Assembly (NCBI RefSeq): GCF_900112065.1
Contig: NZ_FOKE01000006.1
Span: forward strand, 372,001-436,000
DNA length: 64,000 bases
Reading direction: 5' to 3'
Source of the DNA: Cohnella sp. OV330
GTDB lineage: Bacteria; Bacillota; Bacilli; Paenibacillales; Paenibacillaceae
This document shows positions 9,015 to 16,686 of the stretch, piece after piece. Position 1 is the stretch's first letter. The number at the start of each line of letters is the position of its first letter. The notes below the pieces were generated by a model that was not told the origin of the DNA, searched no databases, and saw nothing but the letters and a program-made list of their open reading frames with translations. A program made the position numbers and the translations under genes.

Positions 9015-9036
9015 CCCGTCCGCGCCAGCGGACGGG
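9015..9036 (+). terminator. Possible terminator after floT
   Basis: A perfect 9-bp stem CCCGTCCGC/GCGGACGGG closes a GCCA loop but is followed by only a weak T-rich run (TTCGTTGCGTTTG). Nothing else is apparent in the floT-rpsD gap apart from the rpsD terminator. Confidence 0.5.
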
Positions 9037-9135
9037 TTCGTTGCGTTTGCGTGAATATCCGGATGATGACTTCGTTTCGTCCTGCATCCGCCCGCGCGTA
9101 CCGCGCATGGCGTCTTGCGCCATGTTCGGCACCAA

Positions 9136-9166
9136 TAAAAAAACGCTCCGGCTGGGCCGGAGCGCA
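9136..9166 (-). terminator. rpsD terminator
   Basis: On the minus strand GCGCTCCGGCCCAGCCGGAGCG forms a stem-loop followed by seven T (plus-strand A run 9137-9143). It lies 20 bases past the rpsD stop. Confidence 0.9.
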
Positions 9167-9186
9167 TGCTTGCGATGGCGGAACGA

Positions 9187-9786
9187 TTAGCGGCTGTAGA
9201 ATTCGACGATTTGTTGCTCGTCGATATCTTGGGACAGCTCTTCGCGGCTAGGCAGGCGAACGTACTTGCCTTCCATAGCGGCTTGGTTGAAGTCCAGGTA
9301 GCCGGCGATGTGATGACGGGATTCCGAAGCTTCCTTGATCGCCTTCAGGCCGCGGCTGCGCTCGCGAAGACCGATGATGTCGCCTACTTGTACCGTGTAC
9401 GAAGCGATGTCGACCTTCTTGCCGTTCACGGTCACGTGACCGTGCGACACGAGTTGGCGCGCGCCTGCGCGGGAGTTGGACCAGCCGAGGCGGTATACCA
9501 GGTTGTCCAGGCGGCTCTCAAGCAGGAACATGAAGTTTTCGCCCGATTTGCCCTTCAGCTTGGAAGCGCGGTCGAACAGGTTGCGGAATTGCTTTTCGTT
9601 CAGGCCGTACATATGGCGAAGCTTTTGCTTTTCGAGCAATTGCTGGCCGTAGCCGCTGATCTTGCGGCGTTGGTTAGCGCCGTGCTGTCCCGGAGGGAAC
9701 GCGCGCTTGAGGTCTTTGCCGGTACCGCTCAGGGAAATGCCGAGGCGGCGGCTCAGTTTGAATTTAGGACCTGTATATCTGGACAT
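9187..9786 (-). CDS. rpsD: 30S ribosomal protein S4
   Basis: The 199-residue protein matches bacterial S4 in length and content: N-terminal [22 protein letters not shown], the central [22 protein letters not shown], and an S4 RNA-binding domain (about 90-155, [28 protein letters not shown]). S4 is a primary 16S rRNA binder that nucleates assembly of the 30S body. As in Bacillus, it stands alone rather than in the alpha operon. The start follows AAAAAGGAG. A strong promoter lies about 185 bases upstream, leaving a long leader that may be the autoregulatory site. Confidence 0.98.
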   Translation of the reverse strand: MSRYTGPKFKLSRRLGISLSGTGKDLKRAFPPGQHGANQRRKISGYGQQLLEKQKLRHMYGLNEKQFRNLFDRASKLKGKSGENFMFLLESRLDNLVYRLGWSNSRAGARQLVSHGHVTVNGKKVDIASYTVQVGDIIGLRERSRGLKAIKEASESRHHIAGYLDFNQAAMEGKYVRLPSREELSQDIDEQQIVEFYSR

Positions 9787-9963
9787 GAATGTGTGACTCC
9801 TTTTTCAAAAGGGAATTTTTGAAAATGGGTTGTCGTTGCGCCGAACGCATTCCATAAAGACGAAATGGATCAACCATCCTTCTTCCCGGCAAGAAGTTCA
9901 GCCGCTGCCCGCCGAGGGAACCGTTCGTGAGGGTGACACAAACAATGAGCCCAATGTTCAACT
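9787..9963 (-). promoter_or_regulatory. rpsD 5' leader, candidate S4 autoregulatory RNA
   Basis: About 175 nucleotides separate the predicted rpsD transcription start from its ATG, much more than for neighbouring genes. The segment has no convincing open frame and contains several short self-complementary stretches, e.g. around AACGGTTCC. In Bacillus, S4 represses its own translation by binding the rpsD leader. I cannot fold the RNA here, so the assignment rests on position and length. Confidence 0.45.
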
Positions 9964-9969
9964 ATACAT

Positions 9970-9997
9970 ATTATAAGAAAAATAAGGCGAATGTCAA
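9970..9997 (-). promoter_or_regulatory. Strong SigA promoter of rpsD
   Basis: On the minus strand a perfect TTGACA (9997-9992) is followed after 16 bases by a perfect TATAAT (9975-9970). This fits a highly expressed ribosomal gene. Confidence 0.85.
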
Positions 9998-10172
9998 GGT
10001 CGTCACGCTTACAGCTGGACAACTTAAATGGTGCTTGCTTTTTTCGGTAAATAAGTAAGATATATAAGTGTCGAGACGCAAGACGCAAGTCCCGATATTT
10101 GCTCGCTTTCTAGTGCAAAAATCACGAGTCCATTGTATAGTTAATATAGAAGCGCGGCGAGGAGGGTCCGGG
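9998..10172. other. rpsD/diguanylate cyclase intergenic remainder
   Basis: Together with the rpsD leader and promoter this makes a gene-free stretch of 386 bases (9787-10172). Toward the plus-strand gene there are AT-rich -10-like elements (TATAGT, TAATATAG around 10136-10148), but no clear -35. No RNA gene or small reading frame with a ribosome site was seen. Confidence 0.4.
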
Positions 10173-12152
10173 ATGGTTCAACCAAGGGAAAATTTAGACT
10201 CGGTTCGACATCCTCGTGCGGGAGTAGAACTCGGGCGCGCTACGGATGACTTGCCGTCTTGGATCACAGGACAGGATATAACGGAAGCCGATCTTCCTTA
10301 CATACATTCGCTGTTGAAAAAAAGTTTCGGCGATTGGGTCGAGCAGAGCGAGGGTTTTCCGTGGCTGTCCGGATGGCCGATCGTGCTGCTTCATCCCGAT
10401 TATACCGAAGTCGCCGTCTCCGGCGCATCCGCGAACGATGGGCTGCCGGCCTCGTGGCGACGCGAGGCGGCGGGTCCGACCGCTGCCGGCATGGCGCTCG
10501 AATCGTGCAGGCCCGCCCTTATGCGCGCGGAGGAGCACGTGCATCCAGCGCTAAGGAGCCGGGACACGCTGGCCGTCCCGATTTTCAGCCGCTCCACCGG
10601 GTTCGTGTGCGCGGCGATCGCCTGCTCGGCGCCGTCCGGCGCGGCGGGCGCCGGAGAGCTCAAGCTGCTGCAGGCTGCGGCGCTGCATTTCAAAACATGC
10701 CTGTATCGCCGCTTCGAGCATCTGTTCGTCGAAGACCAGCTGCATGCGGCAACCCAAGCGAGCCGGGAGGACCGGCGCAAGGATCGGCTGCTGGAGATCA
10801 TGCGGCGGATGAACGACCACATCGACGTGGAAAACGTGCTGGCCGAAGTGTTCAGCAGCCTCGAACAGATGTATCCGACCTGCAGGACGAATCTCTTTTT
10901 GTCCCAGGATTACAGCAGTACCAACGAGCGCGTGCAGCCGCTCGCCTTTCATCACCAGGACATGGATCTGTGCTGGAGAGCGTTCATGGACGGCGAACGG
11001 CGCGAAGACGGGGTAGGCGAGTTCCGCCGGATCGCGTTTCCGCTGGCGGGCAAGCAGGGCGTATACGGCGTGCTCAGGCTCGACCTGTCGGCCGAGCCGT
11101 TCGACGATCTCGACATGCGCTTCGTCTCGACGCTGACGAGCGGGGCGGGCACAGCCTTCGAGAAGGCGCGAATGCACGAGCAGGCGAACGTGCTGATCGG
11201 AGAGCTGCGTCTCATTAACGAGCTGACGCAGCGCCTCAACAGCAGTTTGCGGCTGTCCGACACGATTCAGTTCGCCACGTCCGAGCTGATGACGATATTT
11301 AGCGCGGACTTTTGCTTTATCATGCAGCTGGACATGCAGCTGAATCATTTTAGCGTCATCTCGTCCAACGTGCCCGAGCTGAACAACGATGTGTTCACGA
11401 TCGATTACGGCTTTTGCGGCGTCATGCTGGCGACCAAGGAGCCGATTATTCTATCGGATTATCACTCGGCGACGCCGGTGAGGTCCAGGCTGCTCGAATC
11501 GACTGGCTCGCGCTCGCTGATCGCCTCTCCGCTGCTGCTGAACGGCGAAGTGATCGGCGCGATCATGGTCACGCATCGTCAGCCGAATCATTTTTCCTAC
11601 GAAAATTACAAGCTGCTCCAGGTTCTGTCCGCGCATATCGGGCTCGCGGTGTCGAATTCGTCGCTGCACGCCGAGGTGCGGCGAATGGTCATCACGGACA
11701 ATCTGACGGGGCTTTACGCGCGTCATTATTTGAACGAACGGATTCAGCGCAAGCAGGAGAAGGACGCTTCGGGCTCGCTCATCGTCGTCGATATCGACCA
11801 TTTCAAAAAAATCAACGACACGTACGGCCATCAGGTCGGAGACGCGATTCTGATTCAAGTCAGCTCCATCATCCGCAGCGCGATACGCGAGAGCGACATC
11901 GCAGCGCGATGGGGCGGCGAAGAGCTCGCGATCTACTTGCCGCAGCTGAGTCTCGAACAGACGCTCAAAGTTGCCGAACGGATCCGCAGCCGCGTAGAGG
12001 AGGAGACCGCGCCCAAGGTGACGGTGTCCTGCGGCGTCTCGGAGTGGTCGTCGGGCGACGAACGGATCAGCGTCGAATCGTTGTTCTACCGCGCGGACAT
12101 GGCGCTGTACGAAGCCAAGCACCAAGGCCGCAACTGCGTGACGGTCGGCTGA
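10173..12152 (+). CDS. GAF-domain diguanylate cyclase (GGDEF)
   Basis: The product has 659 residues. The N-terminal half has an unassigned part and two GAF-like sensor regions (about 205-345 and 350-495). The C-terminal GGDEF domain (about 500-655) has the active-site motif GGEEL (581-585), expected to make cyclic di-GMP from two GTP. RESD (572-575) lies exactly five residues before it, the canonical product-inhibition I-site. No membrane segment is visible, so sensing is probably cytoplasmic. I chose the ATG at 10173 because GAGGAGGG lies just upstream; the frame stays open for 35 more codons. A terminator follows directly. The signal is unknown. Confidence 0.92.
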   Translation: MVQPRENLDSVRHPRAGVELGRATDDLPSWITGQDITEADLPYIHSLLKKSFGDWVEQSEGFPWLSGWPIVLLHPDYTEVAVSGASANDGLPASWRREAAGPTAAGMALESCRPALMRAEEHVHPALRSRDTLAVPIFSRSTGFVCAAIACSAPSGAAGAGELKLLQAAALHFKTCLYRRFEHLFVEDQLHAATQASREDRRKDRLLEIMRRMNDHIDVENVLAEVFSSLEQMYPTCRTNLFLSQDYSSTNERVQPLAFHHQDMDLCWRAFMDGERREDGVGEFRRIAFPLAGKQGVYGVLRLDLSAEPFDDLDMRFVSTLTSGAGTAFEKARMHEQANVLIGELRLINELTQRLNSSLRLSDTIQFATSELMTIFSADFCFIMQLDMQLNHFSVISSNVPELNNDVFTIDYGFCGVMLATKEPIILSDYHSATPVRSRLLESTGSRSLIASPLLLNGEVIGAIMVTHRQPNHFSYENYKLLQVLSAHIGLAVSNSSLHAEVRRMVITDNLTGLYARHYLNERIQRKQEKDASGSLIVVDIDHFKKINDTYGHQVGDAILIQVSSIIRSAIRESDIAARWGGEELAIYLPQLSLEQTLKVAERIRSRVEEETAPKVTVSCGVSEWSSGDERISVESLFYRADMALYEAKHQGRNCVTVG

Positions 12153-12171
12153 CGCGACGGCCGCCGTTCAG

Positions 12172-12207
12172 GGACAAGCCGGAGGGATTCCTCCGCTTGT
12201 CCTTTTT
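12172..12207 (+). terminator. Terminator of the diguanylate cyclase gene
   Basis: GGACAAGC and GCTTGTCC flank GGAGG-GATT-CCTCC with a single bulged C, followed by five T. It starts 20 bases past the stop. Confidence 0.88.
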
Positions 12208-12291
12208 GGCTTGCGGCGGATTTTTAATTGTGATGTCCGCGGTGGTACAATGTTAACACGCTTCAGACAACAGACAATCGGAGGTCAATCG

Positions 12292-13407
12292 ATGCGCGAC
12301 TCGCGAATTCAACAATTGGCGGCCAACCTGGCCGGATATTCCGTTAACGTGCAGCCCGGCGAGCATGTGCTGATCGAGATGATCGGACCGGAGCGGGAGC
12401 TGCTCAAGGCGCTCGTCGAGGAGGTCGCGAAGCGGGGCGGGTATCCGCACATAGAGATCGAGGATCGCTCCGTCACGCGGGAGCTGCTCCGACATGCACG
12501 CCCCGAGATGGTCGAGACGTGGGCCGCTTACGAGATGGACCGGATGAAGCGCATGCAGGGCTACATCGGCATCCGCTCCGGCGACAACGTGAACGAGCTG
12601 TCCGACGTCCCCAAGGACAAGATGGCGCTCTTCGACAGCGTGCACCGTCACCCGATCCATTTGGAGCAGCGCGTCAAGCATACGAAGTGGGTCGTGCTCC
12701 GATATCCGAACGCCTCCATGGCGCAGCTGTCGGGCCGTTCCACCGAAGCGTTCGAGGATTTTTACTTCGACGTCTGCAATCTGGACTACGCCAAAATGGA
12801 CAAAGCGATGGACCCGCTGCACGAATTGATGAAGAAGACCGACAAGGTGCGAATTACGGGGCCCGGCACCGAACTGTCTTTCTCGATTCGAGGCATCGGC
12901 GCCAAAAAATGCGCCGGCGCCCGCAATATTCCGGACGGCGAGGTGTACTCGTGTCCGATCCGCGATTCGGTAAACGGCACGATCGCCTACAATACGCCGA
13001 GCGTATATAACGGATTCGCTTATGAAAATATCACATTTACGTTCGAAAACGGAAAAATCGTAAAAGCGACCGCGAACGATGACGAGCGGATCAACGCGCT
13101 GCTCGACACCGACGAAGGCGCCCGGTTTATCGGCGAGTTCAGTCTGGGCTTCAATCCGTACATCCTTCACCCGATGAAGGACACGCTGTTCGACGAGAAA
13201 ATCGCCGGCAGCATGCACTTCACGCCCGGCCAGGCTTACGAGGATTGCGACAACGGCAACCGCTCGGCCATCCATTGGGATCTCGTCCTTATCCAACGCC
13301 CCGAATACGGCGGCGGAGAGATCTATTTCGACGACGTCCTGATTCGCAAAGACGGACTGTTCGTCCTGCCCGAGCTGGAAGGATTAAACCCGGACAACCT
13401 GAAATGA
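12292..13407 (+). CDS. M29-family aminopeptidase (AmpS/PepS-like)
   Basis: The 371-residue protein matches the M29 metallo-aminopeptidase family: GEHVLIEMIGPERELLKALVEE near the N-terminus, RITGPGTELSFS (about 185), NIPDGEVYSCPIRDSVNGTI (about 210), GEFSLGFNP (about 280) and the C-terminal HWDLVLIQRPEYGGGEIYFDD. These enzymes release N-terminal residues from peptides with a cobalt or zinc pair, whose ligands include the Glu of the GE(V/I)YT-like motif and the late His. At 371 residues it is slightly shorter than AmpS (about 410). GGAGGT lies seven bases before the chosen ATG. A TACAAT at 12246-12251 may be its -10. Confidence 0.92.
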   Translation: MRDSRIQQLAANLAGYSVNVQPGEHVLIEMIGPERELLKALVEEVAKRGGYPHIEIEDRSVTRELLRHARPEMVETWAAYEMDRMKRMQGYIGIRSGDNVNELSDVPKDKMALFDSVHRHPIHLEQRVKHTKWVVLRYPNASMAQLSGRSTEAFEDFYFDVCNLDYAKMDKAMDPLHELMKKTDKVRITGPGTELSFSIRGIGAKKCAGARNIPDGEVYSCPIRDSVNGTIAYNTPSVYNGFAYENITFTFENGKIVKATANDDERINALLDTDEGARFIGEFSLGFNPYILHPMKDTLFDEKIAGSMHFTPGQAYEDCDNGNRSAIHWDLVLIQRPEYGGGEIYFDDVLIRKDGLFVLPELEGLNPDNLK

Positions 13408-13419
13408 AGCGTTTACCCC

Positions 13420-13449
13420 TTGCCACCGTTCCGCGATACAGAGTATGAT
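13420..13449 (+). promoter_or_regulatory. Promoter of the HPr-like gene
   Basis: TTGCCA (13420-13425), an 18-base gap, then TATGAT (13444-13449), about 40 bases before the TTG start. Confidence 0.6.
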
Positions 13450-13490
13450 GGGTAATGAAATCGTGAACCCTAACTCTTGGAGGGATTGCC

Positions 13491-13730
13491 TTGACCAACA
13501 ACGCTGCAATCGTTGAATTGTCACAAACTGCGAACAAGTTCCGCTCTTCGATCGTTCTTCAAGCCGACAACAAGTACATCGACGTGAAAAGCATCCTGGG
13601 CCTGTTCACTACCCTTGTGGGCGGACATGCTTATGAACTTCACGTTCACGGTCCCGATGCGGACGAGGCGAAGAAGGAGCTCGGCGAAGTGTTCGCCAAG
13701 CACAACCTGAACGTCACGATCGTAGACTGA
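13491..13730 (+). CDS. HPr-fold protein lacking the first strand and the phosphorylatable histidine
   Basis: This 79-residue protein aligns without gaps to HPr from about HPr residue 14 onward. LSQTANKFRSSIVLQADNKY corresponds to the segment after helix 1, and VKSILG matches the Ser46 region (Ser34 here). The residue at the His15 position is Asn3, and the first beta strand is absent. An in-frame TGA at 13464-13466 rules out a longer start. GGAGGG lies six bases before the TTG start. It therefore cannot be a PTS phosphocarrier at His15. By analogy with Crh it could be a regulatory HPr-like protein acting through the HPr kinase serine; that is inference. Confidence 0.8.
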   Translation: MTNNAAIVELSQTANKFRSSIVLQADNKYIDVKSILGLFTTLVGGHAYELHVHGPDADEAKKELGEVFAKHNLNVTIVD

Positions 13731-13773
13731 CGCCTGCGGGCGTACGGTGCCCGGCATTACCCATATCGGCTTC

Positions 13774-13800
13774 CCCCGTCCATTCGGACGGGGTGTTTGT
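13774..13800 (+). terminator. Weak terminator after the HPr-like gene
   Basis: CCCCGTCC-ATTC-GGACGGGG forms a perfect 8-bp stem followed by TGTTTGT, a poor T tract. Confidence 0.55.
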
Positions 13801-13874
13801 CTTCAAGGGACGTTGCGCATTCGCGATACATATCCGGGCAGCGCGCTGCCCGCACCAGGAGATGCAGACGATTC

Positions 13875-14477
13875 ATGACCGACTCATTGCTAGGGCTCGT
13901 GTTCGAATACGGCTACGTCGGATTGTTTCTCGCGATGGCGCTCGGCTTGGTCGGCATTCCGGTGCCGGACGAAGCGCTGTTGACCGCAGCGGGTTATCTA
14001 ATGGCGCAAGGGCATCTGAAGCTCGGCTTCACGATGCTGGCGGCGATCACGGGGAGCTTGACCGGAATGTCGCTGAGCTATTTGCTCGGCAGATGGCTCG
14101 GACGCCCGCTGCTGACGAAGTTCGGGCCGCTGCTGCGCTTGACGCCGGACAAGCTCGCGAGGCATGAGGAGCGATTTGCCAAATGGGGGCATGTCCTTTT
14201 GCTTGTCGGCTACTTCGTGCCCGGTCTAAGGCATATGACGGCTTTGTTCATCGGCCTGGGCAAGCATCCGTACCGGCCGTTCCTATTCTACGCGTCCCTC
14301 GGCGCGCTCGCTTGGACGAGCACGTTCGAGCTGCTCGGCGTGCTCCTCGGCGAGCACTGGCGCGAGAGCGCCCTGTTCATTCAGCGCGAAGCGGTCATGG
14401 CGTTTTTGCTGGTCGTCGGCATGGGCGGACTGCTGCTTCTTCTTCGGCGTTACTCGATTCGGCGAAATAGCGGCTGA
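13875..14477 (+). CDS. DedA/SNARE-associated family membrane protein
   Basis: The 200-residue protein has four to five hydrophobic segments. It carries family hallmarks: the re-entrant-loop type G(I)PVPDEALLTAAGYL near residues 32-46, GSLTGMSLSYLLGRWLGRPLL (about 62-83), and the basic FVPGLRHMTALFIGL (about 117-131). DedA proteins are proton-dependent lipid flippases or transporters linked to undecaprenyl-phosphate or phosphatidylethanolamine recycling. Which lipid is used here cannot be told. I chose the ATG at 13875, with AGGAG 13 bases upstream, which is wide spacing; the hydrophobic N-terminus starts properly there. Confidence 0.9.
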   Translation: MTDSLLGLVFEYGYVGLFLAMALGLVGIPVPDEALLTAAGYLMAQGHLKLGFTMLAAITGSLTGMSLSYLLGRWLGRPLLTKFGPLLRLTPDKLARHEERFAKWGHVLLLVGYFVPGLRHMTALFIGLGKHPYRPFLFYASLGALAWTSTFELLGVLLGEHWRESALFIQREAVMAFLLVVGMGGLLLLLRRYSIRRNSG

Positions 14478-14523
14478 CGCGGTTTTTCGCTCGCGCTTGC
14501 CGCCTTCTTTCTCGTCTCTGTCC

Positions 14524-14552
14524 TTGTGCTTGGGCCGCTTTTCGTCTAATAT
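14524..14552 (+). promoter_or_regulatory. Candidate promoter of ylaN
   Basis: TTGTGC (14524-14529), a 17-base gap and TAATAT (14547-14552), about 85 bases before the ylaN start. Confidence 0.45.
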
Positions 14553-14636
14553 GAATAGTGAAGCATTATATCGCGTACAAGAGGCGGCTCTGCCGTTTGA
14601 AATTGAATCGGCATGATGGGCACAGGGGGAGTGGGA

Positions 14637-14936
14637 ATGGCTTCATCGGATGTCATGTTGAATCTGAACGAGAAGGCGCTTCGCCTCCTGCAGGACGACG
14701 CCGGCAAGATCGAGAAACTGATCGCCATCCAGATGGAGAACCTGGCCACCCGCAAATGCCCGCTTTACGAAGAAGTGCTGGACACTCAGATGTACGGCTT
14801 TTCTAGGGCGGTCGACTTTGCGGTACGGGCGGGTCTCGTAGAAGAAGCGGAAGGCAAGCATTTGATCAGTCAATTGGAGCGCAACCTGGCTCTGTTATAC
14901 GAAGCGTTGGCGCAGAAGGCGGAGCTCGAAGCCTGA
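14637..14936 (+). CDS. ylaN: YlaN family protein
   Basis: The 99-residue protein matches the YlaN family closely: KALRLLQDDAGKIEKLIAIQ and CPLYEEVLDTQMYGFSRAVD are near-identical to the Bacillus protein (about 91 residues). YlaN is a small helical protein needed under iron limitation and reported to bind the Fur repressor. The start at 14637 is preceded by GGGGGAGTGGG; an upstream in-frame ATG at 14613 has a poorer site. In Bacillus ylaN neighbours ftsW; here ftsW is 1.7 kb away with a transporter and an Asp23 gene between. A bidirectional terminator follows. Confidence 0.94.
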   Translation: MASSDVMLNLNEKALRLLQDDAGKIEKLIAIQMENLATRKCPLYEEVLDTQMYGFSRAVDFAVRAGLVEEAEGKHLISQLERNLALLYEALAQKAELEA

Positions 14937-14947
14937 ATCTCCCGCGC

Positions 14948-15000
14948 AAAAAAAAAAGACCTTTGCTTGCGGCCTGCAGCCGCGAGCGAAGGTCTTTTCT
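14948..15000. terminator. Bidirectional terminator between ylaN and the antiporter gene
   Basis: The arms AAGACCTTTGCTTGCGGC and GCCGCGAGCGAAGGTCTT pair around a CTGCA loop. Ten A on one side and a T-rich tract on the other allow it to serve both convergent genes. Confidence 0.9.
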
Positions 15001-15012
15001 TCCTCTTTGCGC

Positions 15013-16071
15013 TTAGATAAAGTAGAAAGCGACGCCGAGCATGATATAGACGAGAAGCAGCAGTTTGCCTTCGTACCAGGTCGTGGAGCCGTCGCGGGAT
15101 ACCGAGGTCGTGATCAGCGCCGCCACGGCGATCGCCGCGATCTCGACGGTAGTGAAGATCAGGTCCATCTGCTCCGTGAACAGCAAGCTGACGAAGACGA
15201 GGACGGGAGCGACGAACAAGGCGATCTGCAGGCTGCTGCCTACCGCGATCTCCACGGCGGCGCCCATTTTGTTTTTCATGGCGAGCATGATCGCCGCGCT
15301 GTGCTCGGCCGCGTTGCCGATGATGGCGACGATGAACGCGCCGACGAACAGTTCGGACATGCCGTAATCGGCGGTGAACGTATGAAGCGTGCCGACCAGC
15401 CATTCGCTCACGAAGGCGACCATCACGGTAGCGACGACCAGGAACAGGATGGAACGGCTCTTGGACCAGGTAGGGACCTCGCCGTGATCGGCCTGCGTGT
15501 CCGCATGGTCCTCCAAGAAGCTTTTGTGCGTGATCATCGAATAGATCAGCCACCCGATATAAGCGACGATGAGCAGGCCGGAGACGATCTCGCTCATCCT
15601 GAACGCGTCGGCGCCGCCGATATGCTCGGTCTTGACGAAGATCGCCGGGACGAACAGCGCGATCACGCCGAGCAGCATCAGCGAAGCGTTCTGTCCCGCC
15701 AGGTGGACGTTGAACTTTTGCTCCTTGAACTTGAGTCCGCCGGCGAACGCGCTGGCGCCCAGGACGAGCAGCAGATTGCCGATGATTGAGCCGGTGAGGC
15801 TCGCTTTCACCATTTCGAACAAGCCTTCCTTGACGAGGAAGATGGCGATGATGAGCTCCGCCGCATTGCCGAAGGTGGCGTTCAGAAATCCGCCGAGCCG
15901 CTGCCCGGCGTAGTGGGAGACGGCTTCGGTCGACTTGCCGAGAAATCCGGCGACGAATACGACCGCGATCGCCGACACGACGAACTGGAACACCGTGTTC
16001 ATGTGCGCGTAATGCGCGATGGCGCTCAGCACGAAGAAGACGGCCAAGAGCGGGAAAAACAGCTTTTTCAA
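15013..16071 (-). CDS. Calcium/proton antiporter, CaCA family (Cax/ChaA type)
   Basis: The 352-residue integral membrane protein has about eleven hydrophobic segments. The two alpha-repeats characteristic of cation/Ca2+ exchangers are visible: GNAAELIIAIFLVKEG (about 68-83) and GNAAEHSAAIMLAMKNK (about 252-268). Their GNxxE glutamates coordinate the ion. It should export Ca2+ against protons. The start is TTG at 16071-16069, preceded by GAGGTG at seven bases. An acidic loop (about 185-200) separates the halves. It is convergent with ylaN and appears monocistronic. Confidence 0.93.
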   Translation of the reverse strand: MKKLFFPLLAVFFVLSAIAHYAHMNTVFQFVVSAIAVVFVAGFLGKSTEAVSHYAGQRLGGFLNATFGNAAELIIAIFLVKEGLFEMVKASLTGSIIGNLLLVLGASAFAGGLKFKEQKFNVHLAGQNASLMLLGVIALFVPAIFVKTEHIGGADAFRMSEIVSGLLIVAYIGWLIYSMITHKSFLEDHADTQADHGEVPTWSKSRSILFLVVATVMVAFVSEWLVGTLHTFTADYGMSELFVGAFIVAIIGNAAEHSAAIMLAMKNKMGAAVEIAVGSSLQIALFVAPVLVFVSLLFTEQMDLIFTTVEIAAIAVAALITTSVSRDGSTTWYEGKLLLLVYIMLGVAFYFI

Positions 16072-16160
16072 CCTTGAACACCTCGAGTCGGAAAAATATG
16101 TATCGAACCGGCATTTCTTAATATATCCAATGCGGCCCTACTTGTACAATACCCAATTGG

Positions 16161-16189
16161 TTGCGCGCATCCTCATCTTCCATTACAAT
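16161..16189 (+). promoter_or_regulatory. Candidate promoter of the Asp23-family gene
   Basis: TTGCGC (16161-16166), a 17-base gap and TACAAT (16184-16189), 34 bases before the ATG. Confidence 0.5.
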
Positions 16190-16223
16190 GTAGTCAATAT
16201 CTTAACGGGAGCGTGGTCCGCGG

Positions 16224-16616
16224 ATGAGCGAACAACTGCAGGAAGGCCTCATACGAATCTCCGACGACGTCGTCGCGACGATCGCCGGCCTGGCCGCGCT
16301 GGAGACGCCCGGCGTCGCCGCGATGTCCGGCGGGATGTCCGAGGGCCTGGCTAAGCGACTGAGCGGCAAAAACGCGCAGAAGGGCGTATCCGTCGAAGTC
16401 GGCCAGCTGGAAGCCGCCATCAATCTGCGTATCGTCGTGCTGTACGGCAGTCCGATCCAGGAAGTCGGCCGCCGACTTCAGGAGAGCGTGCGAGAAGCCG
16501 TCGAGAATATGACAGGCCTTCGCGTCGTCGAAGTGAACGTCAAGGTCGAAGGCGTCGCTTTCAAAGACGAAGCCGGCGCAGAACAAGAGGAAGCGCTCAC
16601 CGTTCGGGTCAAGTGA
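16224..16616 (+). CDS. Asp23/Gls24 family envelope-stress protein
   Basis: The 130-residue protein has the Asp23 fold signature: GLIRISDDVVATIAGLAALE (8-27), PGVAAMSGG, then GVSVEVGQLEAAINLRIVV and PIQEVGRRLQESVREAVENM, and VVEVNVKVEGVAF. In Firmicutes, relatives (YqhY, YloU, Asp23) respond to alkaline or envelope stress or associate with fatty-acid synthesis genes. Which paralog this is cannot be told from context, because neither acc nor yloV genes are adjacent. The ribosome site is weak (GGGAGCGTGG). Confidence 0.88.
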   Translation: MSEQLQEGLIRISDDVVATIAGLAALETPGVAAMSGGMSEGLAKRLSGKNAQKGVSVEVGQLEAAINLRIVVLYGSPIQEVGRRLQESVREAVENMTGLRVVEVNVKVEGVAFKDEAGAEQEEALTVRVK

Positions 16617-16640
16617 ACGCGGCGCATACATAAAGGCGAC

Positions 16641-16686
16641 AAAAAAAGCGCATTGCTGCTCATACGTGCAGCGACGCGCTTTTTTT
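16641..16686. terminator. Bidirectional terminator overlapping the ftsW 3' end
   Basis: AAAAAAAGCGC and GCGCTTTTTTT form the outer stem, with GCTGC/GCAGC inside. One arm lies within the last codons and stop of the minus-strand ftsW. It can end both convergent transcripts. Confidence 0.85.

Noticed and set aside
9015..9036. Riboswitch or attenuator before rpsD
   Set aside because: It is on the far side of rpsD (3' end) and is a simple hairpin after floT.
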